Of a DNA stretch of 64,000 nt, positions 11,676 to 23,494 are shown one piece after another; position 1 is the first letter of the stretch; each line of letters starts with the position of its first letter. The notes below the pieces were generated by a model, which saw only the letters and a program-made list of their open reading frames with translations, was not told the DNA's origin and searched no databases. The translations under genes were made by a program, and so were the position numbers. This stretch comes from Pezizomycotina sp. ARF18 (taxonomy: Eukaryota > Ascomycota), in NCBI GenBank assembly GCA_002224055.1, contig AZLU01000056.1:62001-126000 (forward strand), read 5' to 3'.

Positions 11676-12940
11676 GGCTAACAAATTATCTCCTTTGGGT
11701 AAGGTCAGGGAGCGACGTGCGGTTTGCGAATAATTATAACTAGCTTTCTGGAGTTGGGAGGAGAAAGGTTGGACCAAGAGCGTCGGCGGATTACTGGAGA
11801 AGGATGTGGTTTCTAGGTTTGTGGTTTGTAAGAAAAGCCAAGTTAAAAAGATCCAATGGCCTGGAGGAATAAACACGCATCACCGACCAAAAAAAAAAAA
11901 TTTAAAAAAATTAAATTAAAATAGATTAGATTCTCAAGTAGCTTGTAAAACAATCGATAGTATCTCGCTTCCTTTCTCTAGAAAGATATATGTTATACTG
12001 CTCATAAGTTAAGCGTCAATGGATTTTACTCTTGGGGCGGCTTTTAAGTCGGATTATCGATCTATCGCTAAAGATTTACTACTGGTGTTGCAGCTCCAGC
12101 AGTGCCTTTTCCTTCCATTTCGTTCCCAATCTTCACGGTCACTATTGCTATACTACATAAACTAGCGGCGTGAGCAAGCACTCGAAGCGTCTCCGTCAGC
12201 GGTTTATCTAAAACTTCTACAACTCAAGAAGCATTATAGGCCTGTCGGTGCTAGCTACTTTAGAAATACGTGCACGAAGCGTCACTGGCTGCTGATTGGT
12301 TCAAAGTGATTAGTGGGTCACAGGTTTTCATGTCCCCTTCGCGTCCCTCCGTCGCGTCCATCCGTCGCGTGCCTCTACTGTCTCTCCTTTTTTTTTTTTA
12401 TCCGAGATCAATTTCCGCGTCCTTTTTTTTTTTTTTTTTTTTTTTCCATTTTCGCCTTTTCTTGCTTGTCCTTGATTTTTCTTCCACGCACACACACACA
12501 CACACACACACATACACACAACCTGCATACAAATACAAGATGAATTTTTCACGCTACTGACTCATAATAATGAACAAACAAAATAATAAATAATAAATAA
12601 TAAATAAATAAAGGGAGGGATCCATCTAAACAACCCACTAACAATAATTCTCATACAAAACCGCCTCCTCAAGGTCTCCAGCAAATCAATATATAGGAAA
12701 ATAGTTCCATAAAACAGGCCCTCTTCCACCTACTAAAGATCTATCTCCCTTTGGTGGCAATTGGGGTCTTTCAGCTCGCGAGTTTCCTGCTTTATTCTCA
12801 CGGTTCTCCTTTCACCTTTCTTCGATTCTTTGTATCATAACTCTGTCCGTCTAGCTTGTTTCAACCTTCGATACAAAGAAAGGAACCATGGCGAGCTCAC
12901 GGTTCTTCTCACAAGGCGATTCCTTCGCTTCTGGGAAGAA
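11676..12940. other. Divergent promoter region between VMA21 and Fun30, with repeats
   Basis: VMA21 and Fun30 are transcribed away from each other from this 1.27 kb. It carries a T tract at about 12423-12445 and a CA microsatellite at about 12487-12512, and AT-rich TAAATAA repeats near 12583-12611. In-frame codons run upstream of the chosen Fun30 start from 12761, but they begin at a non-ATG codon and look like leader sequence. Confidence 0.5.
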
Positions 12941-15900
12941 ATGGGATCAGATAACGATTCCGGATCTGATGCATTTAGAGACGACGACGATGATAACGAA
13001 GAGACAATGGTGGCTACGATGCTAATGACGACCCAACCCACACAAAAGATTGCTAGCGAGACAATTCCAACCCAAAAGATGGCTCCGGAAACGATACCCA
13101 CTCAGAAGATGGCCTCTGAAATGATACCGACGCAAACAATGATACCGACGCAGCTAATACCCACGCAGAAAATGGACACCAGTAATGATGATACCCTTAG
13201 ACCGAACGACGACGAAATATACTCCTCATCACCTCCGGCAACGGTGCCTACCCAGCTTATAAACCAACCCGTGGTGCAGGTTGCCGCCTCATCCCCTGCA
13301 AAACCCCATCAACAACAACCACACCCATGCGCCTTCCCTATTCGAAAGCTCCCGGGGCAAACAACAACATCCGTCGTCGCCATCGTCTGTAATCTCTGAT
13401 TTTAAAGTCAGCGATAGCCTCTCGCAATACCAACCCTTTCGACAAGCTGGAGTTTCCGCCCCCAAACCGAAATCAGGCCTGTCCGGCACGATAACATCGG
13501 CGGCGATGGAGGGCTCCGGCCTTAGCAATTCTACGCTTGCGACCACAGCTACGACGGCACCGAAAAGATCGCCGACAATAGATTTGACGAATGATGCAGC
13601 GGTGCCTTACGTAGCGTCGTCGGATCCGAGGAAGACAGCGCGGGCAATGCTATACCGTCTAGCACCTTTTTCAAAAGCAAAATCCAAGAGGAATCTTCAC
13701 TTGATAGGATGCGCAACTTGACGGGAAAGTTCTCATACAACGGTGCAAACGGTAGTCAGGGATCCGGAACCTCGTCACAGGGACCGTCACAATCGAAGTC
13801 GCAGCAGCAACAACAGCCTTCGTACATCGCTCGAAGAAGGTTGCTCAACATGGTCCACAGCTGTCTAAGAGACCGCACTACGACATCAGCAAGCTAAATC
13901 CGGTCTTGAAGAAGCATGTTAGTGACCTGAAGCAGACTTTTCCGAATTTCGACGAAAACTTCATCCTTCAATCACTCAATGAGGCGAAATCGAAGTACAA
14001 TGATGCGCTGGACGCGCTACGTACACTGGAAGACGGTGCGAAGCGGCTCCAGGTCATAGTGCCTCACATGAGCAACGAGACCATCTATAGGGTTTTATGC
14101 GAAAAGAAGAACTTTGATGATGCAGCTGACGAACTGCTGAAACTTGACGAAGGAGATGATGATTTGGTCGAGATAGAAAGGCCGCCGAGCTTTGTCGAAA
14201 AGTCGTCCAAGCGAAATGTCGATAAAGCTCCGAAGCGGACAGTTATCGAAAAGTTCTCTGCGACACAGCATCGGCATGATTCGCCCTCCTTCCTCTCCGC
14301 CACCTCAATCTGCTGCTCCCGCCGTGGCACCAGCACGGAGACGGCTAGTTAGAGGGGCTGATCGGGATAAATCTGCCTCAAAGCCATCGACAACCGATTG
14401 AAATCGATAGCTCGCCTGCCGTGTCCGAGGAGAGGACTCGGAAGCTGAAGAGCAAGAGGAAGAAGACGCCGTGACAGAGTGGGAGGTCATCAAGCTCATC
14501 AACGAGTCCGACTTGCCCAAGCTGCAGGACTCGCACCGGCCATCGCGAAGGAAGACCTTCAAGCTGTCCTAGACGCTGGGCCATTTGACTCCATGGATCA
14601 GCTTCGAGAACTTATCGTTTCCAGCGCGACGAAGAAAGGCACGAAGACTAGCAGGAGGAAAATCGGCGAGAGGGTTGCGAATTCGGTCATGGAGACGTAC
14701 ACGGGCTTACGCGCCGTCGATATCGTCGTGGAGAAGTGTCTGAAGATGAGCGAACGGGCGAGGGGTTATCACATCGTGGGGTGGAAACATTCACAACGGC
14801 GAGCTGAGGATCGTAGATGTGCCGTCCGACGAGACGATAGCTGGGAGGCAGCAGGACTCCGGCATTGGAACGCCCTCTAATGCTGGCGAACCTAGTCTAC
14901 GTAACTCGGTATTATCGTCCGATCCGATCGAGGCGGATATTCAGATTACCTCCGTGCGGCGGAAAATTCACAATTTCATTAGGACACAGCCTGAGTCCGT
15001 TGTCGACGGTATTTCGCTCAAGGATTATCAAATGGTTGGCTTCAATTGGTTATATCTGCTGTTCAAAGAAAACCTCAGCTGCATCCTTGCGGATGAAATG
15101 GGTAAGCGATCCCTTTCTATCTTCATTTATATTCACAAATGGGATATTATTAATCTGGCTCCTTGACAGGTCTTGGAAAGACGTTTCAAATCATCGCTTC
15201 CTGGCGTACTTGAAAGAACAGAACATTCCGGGTCCCCATCTCGTCGTCGTGCCCGCGACAACGCTGGAAAATTGGCTGCGAGAGTTTAACAGGTTTGTCC
15301 TAATGTGCATGTCGAGCCTTACCACGGTACCGCCGCGGAACGCACTACGCATCGCGACTACCTACAGCGGAACCGGAACTTTGATGTCCTAGTCACAACA
15401 TACAGCATGGCTCAAGGTGGGAAGGGAGGGATGCTAAGCAGGATGCGGCATTCCTTAAAAGCTTCCCTTGGAATGTATGTACCAATATCTCTTTAAATAA
15501 TGGATTTGTGACTTATGCTAACTTCTGACGCTTTGTAGGTTGGTGTATACGACGAAGGCCACATGCTAAAGAACAGCAACTCCGCACGGTACCGCGCCAT
15601 CGCCAAGATACGCGCGAAGCACCGTATCCTCCTCACCGGAACGCCTATCCAAAACAATCTGCAGGAGCTAGTGTCGCTTTTGGCTTTTCTTTACCCCACG
15701 TGTTAGTGACCACCAGGAGGAATTGGGTGCCGTGTTTAAATTCAAAGCGTCCACGTCGGACGCGAACTCGAACAACAGTGCTCTGCTCTCGCAAGCAGAG
15801 ATTAATAAAGCTAGGAATATGACGGGCATCGTTATCCTACGGAGGCGGAAGGTAGACGTGCTGAAATCTTACCGCCGAAGGTTAAGGAGATACAGTACTG

Positions 15901-17287
15901 CGATATGACACCTTCGCAGAAGGAGCTTTACGCATCGCAGGAGGCGGCTGTAAGGAAGATGATACTGGACCGGCAGTCGGGCGTTATGGGTCAGAGGGAT
16001 AGCCAGTCGAATGCGCTCATGCTGTTCAGAAAAGCTGCGCTGCATCCGTTGCTGTTTAGACGGTTATATACCGATGAGACCGTTGCGAAAATGGCGCTCG
16101 CGCTCTACAACGATAAAGCGGACTTTAATAGCCTCGGCGACCGTAATCTGGACTACGTCCGCGAGGACCTCGAGGTCATGACGGACTTTGAGCTAAACAG
16201 GTACTGCAGAACCATGCCGCGCGTGCTAGGCAAGTACGCGCTTAAAAACGAACCGTGGATGGACGCCGGAAAGGTCTTAAAGTTAAAAGAAATATTGCGG
16301 AAAGCGCAGGAGGACGGCGATCGCGTTCTTATTTTCTCGCAGTTCGTAATGTGTCTGGATGTATTGGAAAGCGTCATGAGCACGCTCGGCGTACCGTTCT
16401 TGCGTATGGACGGTTCCACGAACGTGCAGCTCCGACAGGACCTCATCGATCAATACCACAATGAAACGGATATCACTGCTTTCCTGCTGTCGACGAAGGC
16501 GGGTGGGTTCGGTATTAACCTCGCGTGCGCGAATTTGGTTGTTATATTCGACTGCTCGTTCAACCCCACAGATGATCTACAATCTGAAGACCGTGCGCAC
16601 CGCGTCGGTCAGACGAGACCCGTTAAAGTTATCCGGTTGATTTCTAGGGGTACAGTGGAAGAGAGCATATTAAACCTCGCGAACACGAAGATGGCGTTGG
16701 ATAAAAGCCTCAGCGGCGGTGTGGAGGAGGAGACATCAGAGAAGGAAAGCCAGCTTACGGCGGCGAAAGGTGAAGAGATGGTGTTTAATATATGAAGGAG
16801 AAGCTGTTAAGCGGTGGTGGTAGTGATGATAAGGAGGCCGTCATGACGGACCGGGAGGTAGTCGAAGTAATCGACGACGAAGAGGATGCAAATCCGCGGA
16901 AGGGGAAGACGTTGGAAGTTAAACCGGCGGATGAAGATTTACTAGCGCCGGGATCGGGAGGGAGGCGGAGTAGTCCCGCAATACGCCGGCGACGAGCGAG
17001 TTCGACAGCGACGCGTCTGAAGTATCGAGGGTTCAAAGCGGAAAGTGTCCGACGACGACGCTATGGAAGTCGAGGAGAGCACCGAACGATCGTCGAAGCT
17101 ACGGAGGCGGAATCCGCCATCTAATTCGTCATCGCAGAAAACAGCGACTCAGAGCTCGCAGAAGACGGTCACGCAGAAGTCTTCTTCCTCTTCTCAGAAG
17201 TCCGCATCCTCGTCGCAGAAATCATCATCGCAGAAGAAAGCTGCTGCGTCTGCTAAGAACGGGAACATTAAGAACTATTTTAAGTGA
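12941..17287 (+). CDS. fun30: SNF2-family chromatin remodeller Fun30/Fft3 (SMARCAD1)
   Basis: Fun30-type ATPases act in heterochromatin silencing and DNA-end resection. The start [12 protein letters not shown] leads into an acidic N-terminus with seven PTQ motifs (about 13030-13260). A CUE-like ubiquitin-binding segment follows ([20 protein letters not shown], about 13915-14170). A helix-hairpin region lies near 14540-14720 ([20 protein letters not shown]). The ATPase core has [17 protein letters not shown], Walker A GLGKT split by an intron (15102-15169), [18 protein letters not shown], an intron at 15475-15538, YDEGHMLKN in the DEAH position as in this subfamily, and [18 protein letters not shown]. 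The helicase C domain (15905-16795) has [28 protein letters not shown] and [14 protein letters not shown]. The C-terminal tail is SQ/TQ-rich and ends GNIKNYFK. At least eight single-base breaks interrupt it; the tail join at 16795 is one of them. Confidence 0.93.
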
Positions 17288-18630
17288 TTAGGGTTTTAAT
17301 ATCTTCTGTTTATACCATTATTATATCAACACAGTACTATTATTTCGTCAAGCGTGGTTTCATACAAAGTCCATTACATTGGTTTTTTCTTGCAGGCGTC
17401 TCTCTCCTGTTTTTGTTCTAGTTCCTAGACTATCGAATCCTACGAAACGAAGATTTTGCTATTTTATTATTTTTCCCCCCTCTTGTATCTAGATGTCCGG
17501 CGTTTTTGAAATGTTGTTATACACGTCCTTCTCATTTGGCATGTACTATCAACTCATGAAGAGGATAATAGAATCAAGCATTACCATCAGTGAAAAGAGT
17601 CTAGCTCCATTATTGCCTAAGCTTTATATTCGTATTTTTTTTCCATCGTGTCACATGACCCGTCAGCTCAAATGTTGGTCTTTCCCCCTTGTGCACAGTG
17701 AGGCTTTTGAACGAGGAATCCTCTTTCGGTTCTTTCACTATTCACGAATCTTTACATTATTACGAAAGAGAGGCTCTCCAAAGGAACATAAAAACGAGCG
17801 CTTTTTAAAGGAACAACAAAGAAGTGGAGGAAACAAAAACGCATGTGTAAGCGGCATATGCTGCGACATGAAAAAAAAGGGAACAAAGATGCAGAAACAC
17901 ACACAAGGAACTTCCCGCACTGCTTATCTCGGCGCTATAGACACATTTTTTCCCGCTCTATATCCAGCGAATCACCTTATGCAGCTTGGCTGGAATACTT
18001 CAAAGGTCCTGGACTGAATTGAGCACCTGATTGGCGAAGGGGGAAGCAAGCAGGCAAGGGAAGTGGTGCTTAGAGGTTGATAGGTGGGTCCGCCCTCTCT
18101 TAGCGGTAATCGCTGGGTTCCGAAAAATTACGAAATTTGGCGGGTGAATGTCTTTTGCCCGAAAAGATAAACAGTGCGCAAAAAAAAAAAAAAAAAAAGA
18201 AAAAGAAAAAGAAAAAGAAAAGAAAAAGAAAAAGAAAAAGAAAAAGAAAAAGAAAAAGAAAAAGAAAAAGAAAGAAAAAGAAAAAGAAAAAGAAAAAGAA
18301 AAAGAAAAAGAAAATTAAATCTACTTTACCCCCAATTTATTTATTTATTTTTTTTTCGTTCTGCCTTTTATTCTCTCATCCACATCATTACTAAACATCA
18401 ACACATTTCTTCATCTTCATCTAAAGTGCCCTGGGCCTTACCCAGATAGATCGAAAGAACATCGTTCGTCAAAATTTTACTGTGCGAGTAATATCTTTAC
18501 AAATCTATTTTTCTCTTTTCGGTCGTCCGATCGATCACCCTGGCGCAACGAACCTTGACCCTAAACTGAAAGAGAGGAAAAAAAAAAAAAAAAAAAAAAA
18601 AACGGCGTCCCACGCGATAAAAAAACGAAG
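17288..18630. other. Intergenic region with a (GAAAAA)n repeat
   Basis: Between Fun30 and Scm3, both on the + strand. A 174-codon open stretch at 17493-18017 shows no recognisable domain and is not called. The second half is dominated by the purine repeat listed separately and by an A tract at about 18579-18602. Confidence 0.5.
18179..18314 (+). repeat. (GAAAAA)n purine microsatellite
   Basis: About 20 near-perfect copies of a GAAAAA unit follow an 18-base A run. Two units are one A short. The open frames through it are only Lys/Arg strings and are not genes. Confidence 0.9.
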
Positions 18631-21006
18631 ATGCCGCGACCGAAAGGTTCGAAAAACAAACCCAAAGACGCCAACGGGAACCGTCTCCTGAGCACTACAC
18701 CACTAGCAAACACGTCATACGCCTCCACTACCTCCTTCGAATATGGAGTCTATGCGGCAGACTTTGACTCCCTGCCGATGGCTTCCACGAGCCTCAAGGC
18801 ATCATCCCTGCAAATTAACGCGACCGCGACAACGACGTCCACAACGGTGCGCCAGAACCCCAGGAAGAAGCAGCAGCAAAATCACCTACACCCACACTAC
18901 CCCTAATAGAAACAATAACAACACATCGTGAACCACAGCTACTACCACCAGCCCGAGAAATCCATCGAAGAGCTTAAAGAGGAACACGAGCGATGATGCG
19001 CGAGTCGATGCTGAAGCTGAAGCAAGGGTGGGAAGAGATATGCCGGAAGTACGGCCGCGATTTCGACGACGAGGCGGACGAGATCGACCTGCACACGGCG
19101 AGATAACGCTGGACAACGGCCACCTGCGGAACATGAAGGACGACACGCAGGGGAACTACGACGTGGATAATTGGCTGGTGAATACGGACAGCGAGGACGA
19201 AGACGAAGGCAAAGGCGGGAAGCGGGCGGAACAGAGTGGCTCTGGTACTAGTAGTAGCAGTGCGGGTAGCAATAACGCTGCGCTGACGACGCCGGAGGAT
19301 GAAGCTTTAGAGGTTGACGAGGACGAAGGGGAGTTGCAGAGGAGGAAGTGCTTTCGAGCTTGCAGCGTGTGCAGGAGGTTTTGGGCAGAGCTAGCGGATC
19401 AGCAGCGCCGCCGCCACCGCTTTCGCTCGTAGAGAGAAAGGACTTGGTGAAGCGGCCGGCAAGCCCGACTACTCCTGACTCGCTGACGCTGGAGCATGAT
19501 GTTGCGCCGGTAATTGCAGCTGAGAAGGATAGTCAACCGGTAGAGACTGAGAAAATGGAAGAGAAGGGACAGGCCGCCTTCGGCGACAGTTATTGATACT
19601 AACGTCGCGCTGTCCTTCCGGTCACCTGAGAATCGCCTATCGAAGCCTCTGTACCTGTTCGAGAGAGTGAGGCTCCGGTCCGCAAGTGGAAGAGTGGAGA
19701 AGCCGATTACGTTGCCGACGACGCCTCCAGCGGAAATCGAGACGATAGAAGTTGAAATGGAGGTGGATGAGATTGTTGAAAAGAATCTAGAAGAGGATGC
19801 GGAGAAGGACACGGGGAACAGCGTGAGAATGATTCGGGCGAGAAACGCGCAGGAAGATCTGAGAAGAGCGTTAGCATTACGGCCGCCACCTCGGATAGCC
19901 CCGAAGGACCTGGTGAAATTACTCCGCATGAACTTCTCCAACACCCCAACCGGAAATCGTGCCTCCGGATCCTCCCGTACCTCCCTCTGAGCCGGTAGCT
20001 GAACCTGAAAGCCTCCCCAGGAGCTGGTGCAGGAGCCTGAACCATCCGAAGAACCTATATTACCTAATGAGCCTGACATCCTTGAAAACCCGAAGAACCC
20101 GAAGAGCCTACATGGCCAGAAGATTCCGAAATTGCTGAAGAATCCGAGGGGCTTGTCCTATGACGCCGACTACCGCGACTGCCGCCGCCCTATCAGCCGT
20201 TTCCATCTCCCCTAAGGCATCCTTTAATGAAGCCAGGGCGGCAACTCTTCGAAATCCGTCAGAAAGACCAAGAACGTGTTAAGGAGGAAATGCGTCCGAA
20301 ATCCCCGATACCTTCGTCGGAGTCAGCCCCTTCGACAAAACTTCTTAAGGGGAAGGAGAAGGCGGCGCAGGAATCCCAGACGATGACATCTGGAAGATCT
20401 CGGAGGATGACCCTTCTTCGACCCTGAGTGGAATGACCGCCACCCTGACGGCGAACCGCCTGCACACATGTTTCCCCCTCGCCCTAAACCCTATGTTTCC
20501 GTTCCGCAAACTCCCACCCCTCGCTCTACACCTCGACGGACGTCTACGGCTCGCTTTCCAAGTCGAAGCGCAAAGCTTCAGCTTCGAAGAGGAAGAGTCC
20601 GCCGCCGATGCAGATCGTGACGCCTCGCTCTGGCAAGTACTTGGAGCTTATGAAGAGCAGGCTGAGCGTTAAACGTAATAACACTCCTGGCTCTGGCGAA
20701 GTTGACTCTTCACCTCTACGACACACGTTGCGTCAACGGTAGTCGAGAGCGATGATGAGGACGACCTCTCTTTCCTGCTCGACCCTTCCCGGAGTATAGA
20801 TCAGGGGACGAAGCGAAAGCGGCAAAGTCTGGGCGACAGCACCAACCAAAATGACACGAGTAGTGCACGCGGCCGGCGCTTCCCTGGCAAATGGCGATTC
20901 AGACGTTCGCACGCCAAAGAGCGTTAAGCTTTCGTCAAAACCTGCAAAGTGCGGTACCCCTGGCTACCGTTGTCCAAAAGCATTCTGTTTTACCTGCATC
21001 GATTAG
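18631..21006 (+). CDS. scm3: CENP-A chaperone Scm3 (HJURP-like), filamentous-fungal long form
   Basis: Scm3 delivers the centromeric histone H3 variant to centromeres. The start MPRPKGSKNKPKDANGN is an AT-hook-like basic motif. The diagnostic core lies at about 19029-19145: WEEICRKYGRDFDDEADEID, then LHTGEITLDNGHLRNMKDD, joined once a G is supplied. After it come GNYDVDNWLVNTDSEDEDEG, long acidic and proline-rich spacers, and a conserved block (DIWKISEDDP ... DPEWNDRHPDGEPPAH, about 20385-20465). The C-terminus is a cysteine cluster, CGTPGYRCPKAFCFTCID (20950-21006), probably zinc-binding. AT-hook and cysteine additions are known in filamentous-fungal Scm3 proteins. The gene needs about seven single-base corrections in low-complexity parts. 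It follows Fun30 on the same strand; a functional link is possible but not shown. Confidence 0.78.
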
Positions 21007-21544
21007 CGTTCTTGTACAACAAACAACTGTTTCTGTTTATATATGTCCTCTTTGGGTACAAATTTGCTTTTCGTTTGGGTTGTTCAAAATTGTCTTTGTT
21101 ATTCGGAATTGTATTATTTCTATGTTGTTTGCTTTTTGATTAGATCTCTGTTTTTTCTCTTCTCTTGTTTGGTTATACTTGTTCTAGTACTTTCTTTTTC
21201 TGTTTTTGATTATTCTTTTTCAGGTGTTGTACATTTATCTCGGACTTCGGCTACTCCGCGGTTTGAGTAAGGCGTCTCAGTCACTTAACGAATTGCTTGT
21301 CTATATCCTTGATTACCTTCTGTATGGATCGTGGCTTTGTATTCTCGTTTCCTGTTTCTTTTTATTTGTCTTTTTAAAAATGACTTTTACATTCTAGCCA
21401 TCGCGCATTTAGCACTGCGCAGATGTCCTACGTACACTCTCTTATATTTACTCTTTATTATTTATATACACCTATTCTCGCACCTCCTCTCCCGTCCTCA
21501 GCTTTTCTCTATCTTACTGGTTTCTCCTTTCCATTCACACACTA
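21007..21544. other. T-rich spacer between convergent genes
   Basis: 3' flanks of Scm3 (+) and the cysteine-synthase-like gene (-). T-rich with no coding content. Confidence 0.5.
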
Positions 21545-23026
21545 CTATCTTTCGTCTTTTCTTTTGCCTCTAAGGACTTGCTGGAGCGTCATGTCACATT
21601 TCCCTCCTATGTCTCCAACCTCCTTCCAGAACTTCGACAGGTGTCTGCTCCCGCTGTCGCAGATTACCGTCACTACTCTCTTTCCCGAACCTTCCCAACC
21701 CATCATCTTCACCGTCCTCGCTGCCGCGACGCAGTTCACGGCGCTGGAGCTACCCACAAATAAGCCATCCCTCTCGACTAGGTATTTTGCCATCGCGGCG
21801 GCTTCCTCGTCCCATACGCGGACGGCGTCGTCAATGAGCGGCCTACCGGCTTCGAAGTTGGCCGTTACCCTATTTAACCCGATACCCTCTACTATTGTAT
21901 CCACCTGCTGCCGCCTCCGCGTCCCTTCCCGCTCGGTGAACTCGTTGAACATGACGCCGTATTTCACTTTATTCAACAACCGGATCCCTGCGGATCCGCC
22001 AGGATAATCTTTATACCGTGCTCGCCACTAAAGACGCGCGGCTTCAGATACCTCGCTACACCCGCTATCGTTCCTCCGGTCCCCGCGCCCGCAACAAAGG
22101 CGTCCAGGTGGCCTCCGCACTGCGCGTATATCTCTGGCCCCGTGGTGTGCATGTGCGCCATCCAGTTCGCCTCGGACTCGAACTGGTCCGCGAAGAAGCC
22201 GCGGGACTGCGTCGACCGGTCGGAGGTGAAGCTGCGCGCGCGGGACCGGGCGAGGTTGACGAACTGCTTGTTGTCGACTATGCTTGCGGGCGCACGGGCT
22301 CGACGATCGCGCCGAGCTTTCGCAGCAGCGAGCTTTTTTCGGTGGATTGGTCGGATGGCATGCAACTAACATACGAACTCCGAATTAATTTACGATATCT
22401 CGCGTGTATATTGATGGCTGGCTCTTACATGTGTGCCAAGTAACCCTTCGCCCGACACATGTGCGTCAGCGATATCCCCGTCGAGCCGACCGTTCCTCGA
22501 ATACCGTGTCGCCGTGGTGCGGCGTATGAGACCATCTTTCTCTGCCTTTGTTGGAGAAATGTTAGCCAAGTATCCTTTCTATCAAATTTGATTTCTTCTC
22601 TTGTATTATTATTAAAGAAATTGTTCTCGGAATATCTCTTGCTCTTATACGGTATATAAGAAAGCTCTCCCACTGAAAAATTGTACAATGAGTATATCGA
22701 ACGCTCCTTGTATTCTTATAACAACTTATTTCCGGCGGTCAAAGAACCTGCATACATTCCCTCGTGTACAGAATATTTTCCAAAACCAAACGCACATATA
22801 TAGGTTATATTCTTCCGTCTCTCTTTTCAAGGTTGTATAACCAAGAACAATAAAGCACAATTACGCATTCTTTTATATATATCAGAAGCTATTAGACAAT
22901 TGGGGAAAAGTGAAAGAAAAGTTGTACTTGCCTTCTGTATGATCGCCAGCGCGACCCTATCCTTCGGACTACCGCAGGGATTCATGAACTAAAACAACAG
23001 CACTCAATCGCATTAGCAATCCCCCC

Positions 23027-23059
<33 letters not shown>

Positions 23060-23494
23060 ACCCTCCAAAAATTCGTCCCATGCGTATAGTAGGTGTTCCA
23101 TTACCTCGCACTTCGCCAAAACCTCGCACCCAAGCTCCTCACTCAAGCTCTTAATCTTCATCAGCGGCGTATTCCCAATACATCCTTCCAACCCAATTTT
23201 GATATCCTCTTTTACTTTTAATTTTTTCCCCTTGGAATTGCCCCATGATGTCCATTCGCCTACTACTGCTTCCTCCTCTTCTACGATGTCGTAGTCGTCT
23301 TCGTCGGATTCTGTGCGGAGGGAGATGCTGGCGCCGGGACCGTGGAGTGATCCTGTTCGCGAGCGTTTTTGGCGGCGGCGGGGTGGTTTGGAGGTGGCGG
23401 TGGTGGTGAAGTGCGAGAGGGTTATGCCGAGGAGGATACCGGCTAGGAGGGCGAGGGGGAGTGTGGTGGTTTGGGGGAGGTGGGGGAGTTGCAT
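21545..23494 (-). CDS. Membrane-anchored cysteine-synthase-like PLP enzyme (Cys12/Mcy1 type)
   Basis: A fold-type II PLP enzyme of the O-acetylserine sulfhydrylase family. From ATG 23494 a short head is followed by a transmembrane segment (LPLALLAGILLGITLSHF) and a basic linker, as in yeast Mcy1, which sits in the mitochondrial outer membrane. The catalytic domain begins at EGCIGNTPLMKIKSLSEELG. The next exon carries NPCGSPKDRVALAIIQ with the likely PLP lysine in SPKDR. Later exons give GTVGSTGISLTHMCRAKGYL, VDNKQFVNLARSRARSF, TTGPEIYAQCGGHLDAFVAG with the glycine-rich GAGTGGTIAGVARYLK phosphate-binding loop, and GLFVGSSSAVNCVAAARTVK. The C-terminus is VVTVICDSGSRHLSKFWKEV. Several introns are present, and an A tract of about 24 lies in one (about 23027-23051). 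Single-base breaks occur near 22005 and 22310. It may make cysteine or have another beta-substitution role. Confidence 0.85.

Noticed and set aside
12270-12560. Phe-rich and Thr/His-repeat open frames near 12.4 kb
   Set aside because: Translation of a T tract and a CA repeat in the promoter region of Fun30.
12941-17287. Fun30, Prp16, Scm3 and others as pseudogenes because of frame breaks
   Set aside because: Breaks are single bases in homopolymers, splice sites and catalytic motifs are intact, and the genes are essential or conserved.
17493-18017. 174-codon open frame between Fun30 and Scm3
   Set aside because: No domain, signal or helix is recognisable, it begins in AT-rich spacer and its composition (Lys/Phe/Ser mix) looks like chance translation.
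18137-18449. Lys/Arg-string open frames over the GAAAAA repeat
   Set aside because: Pure translation of a microsatellite.
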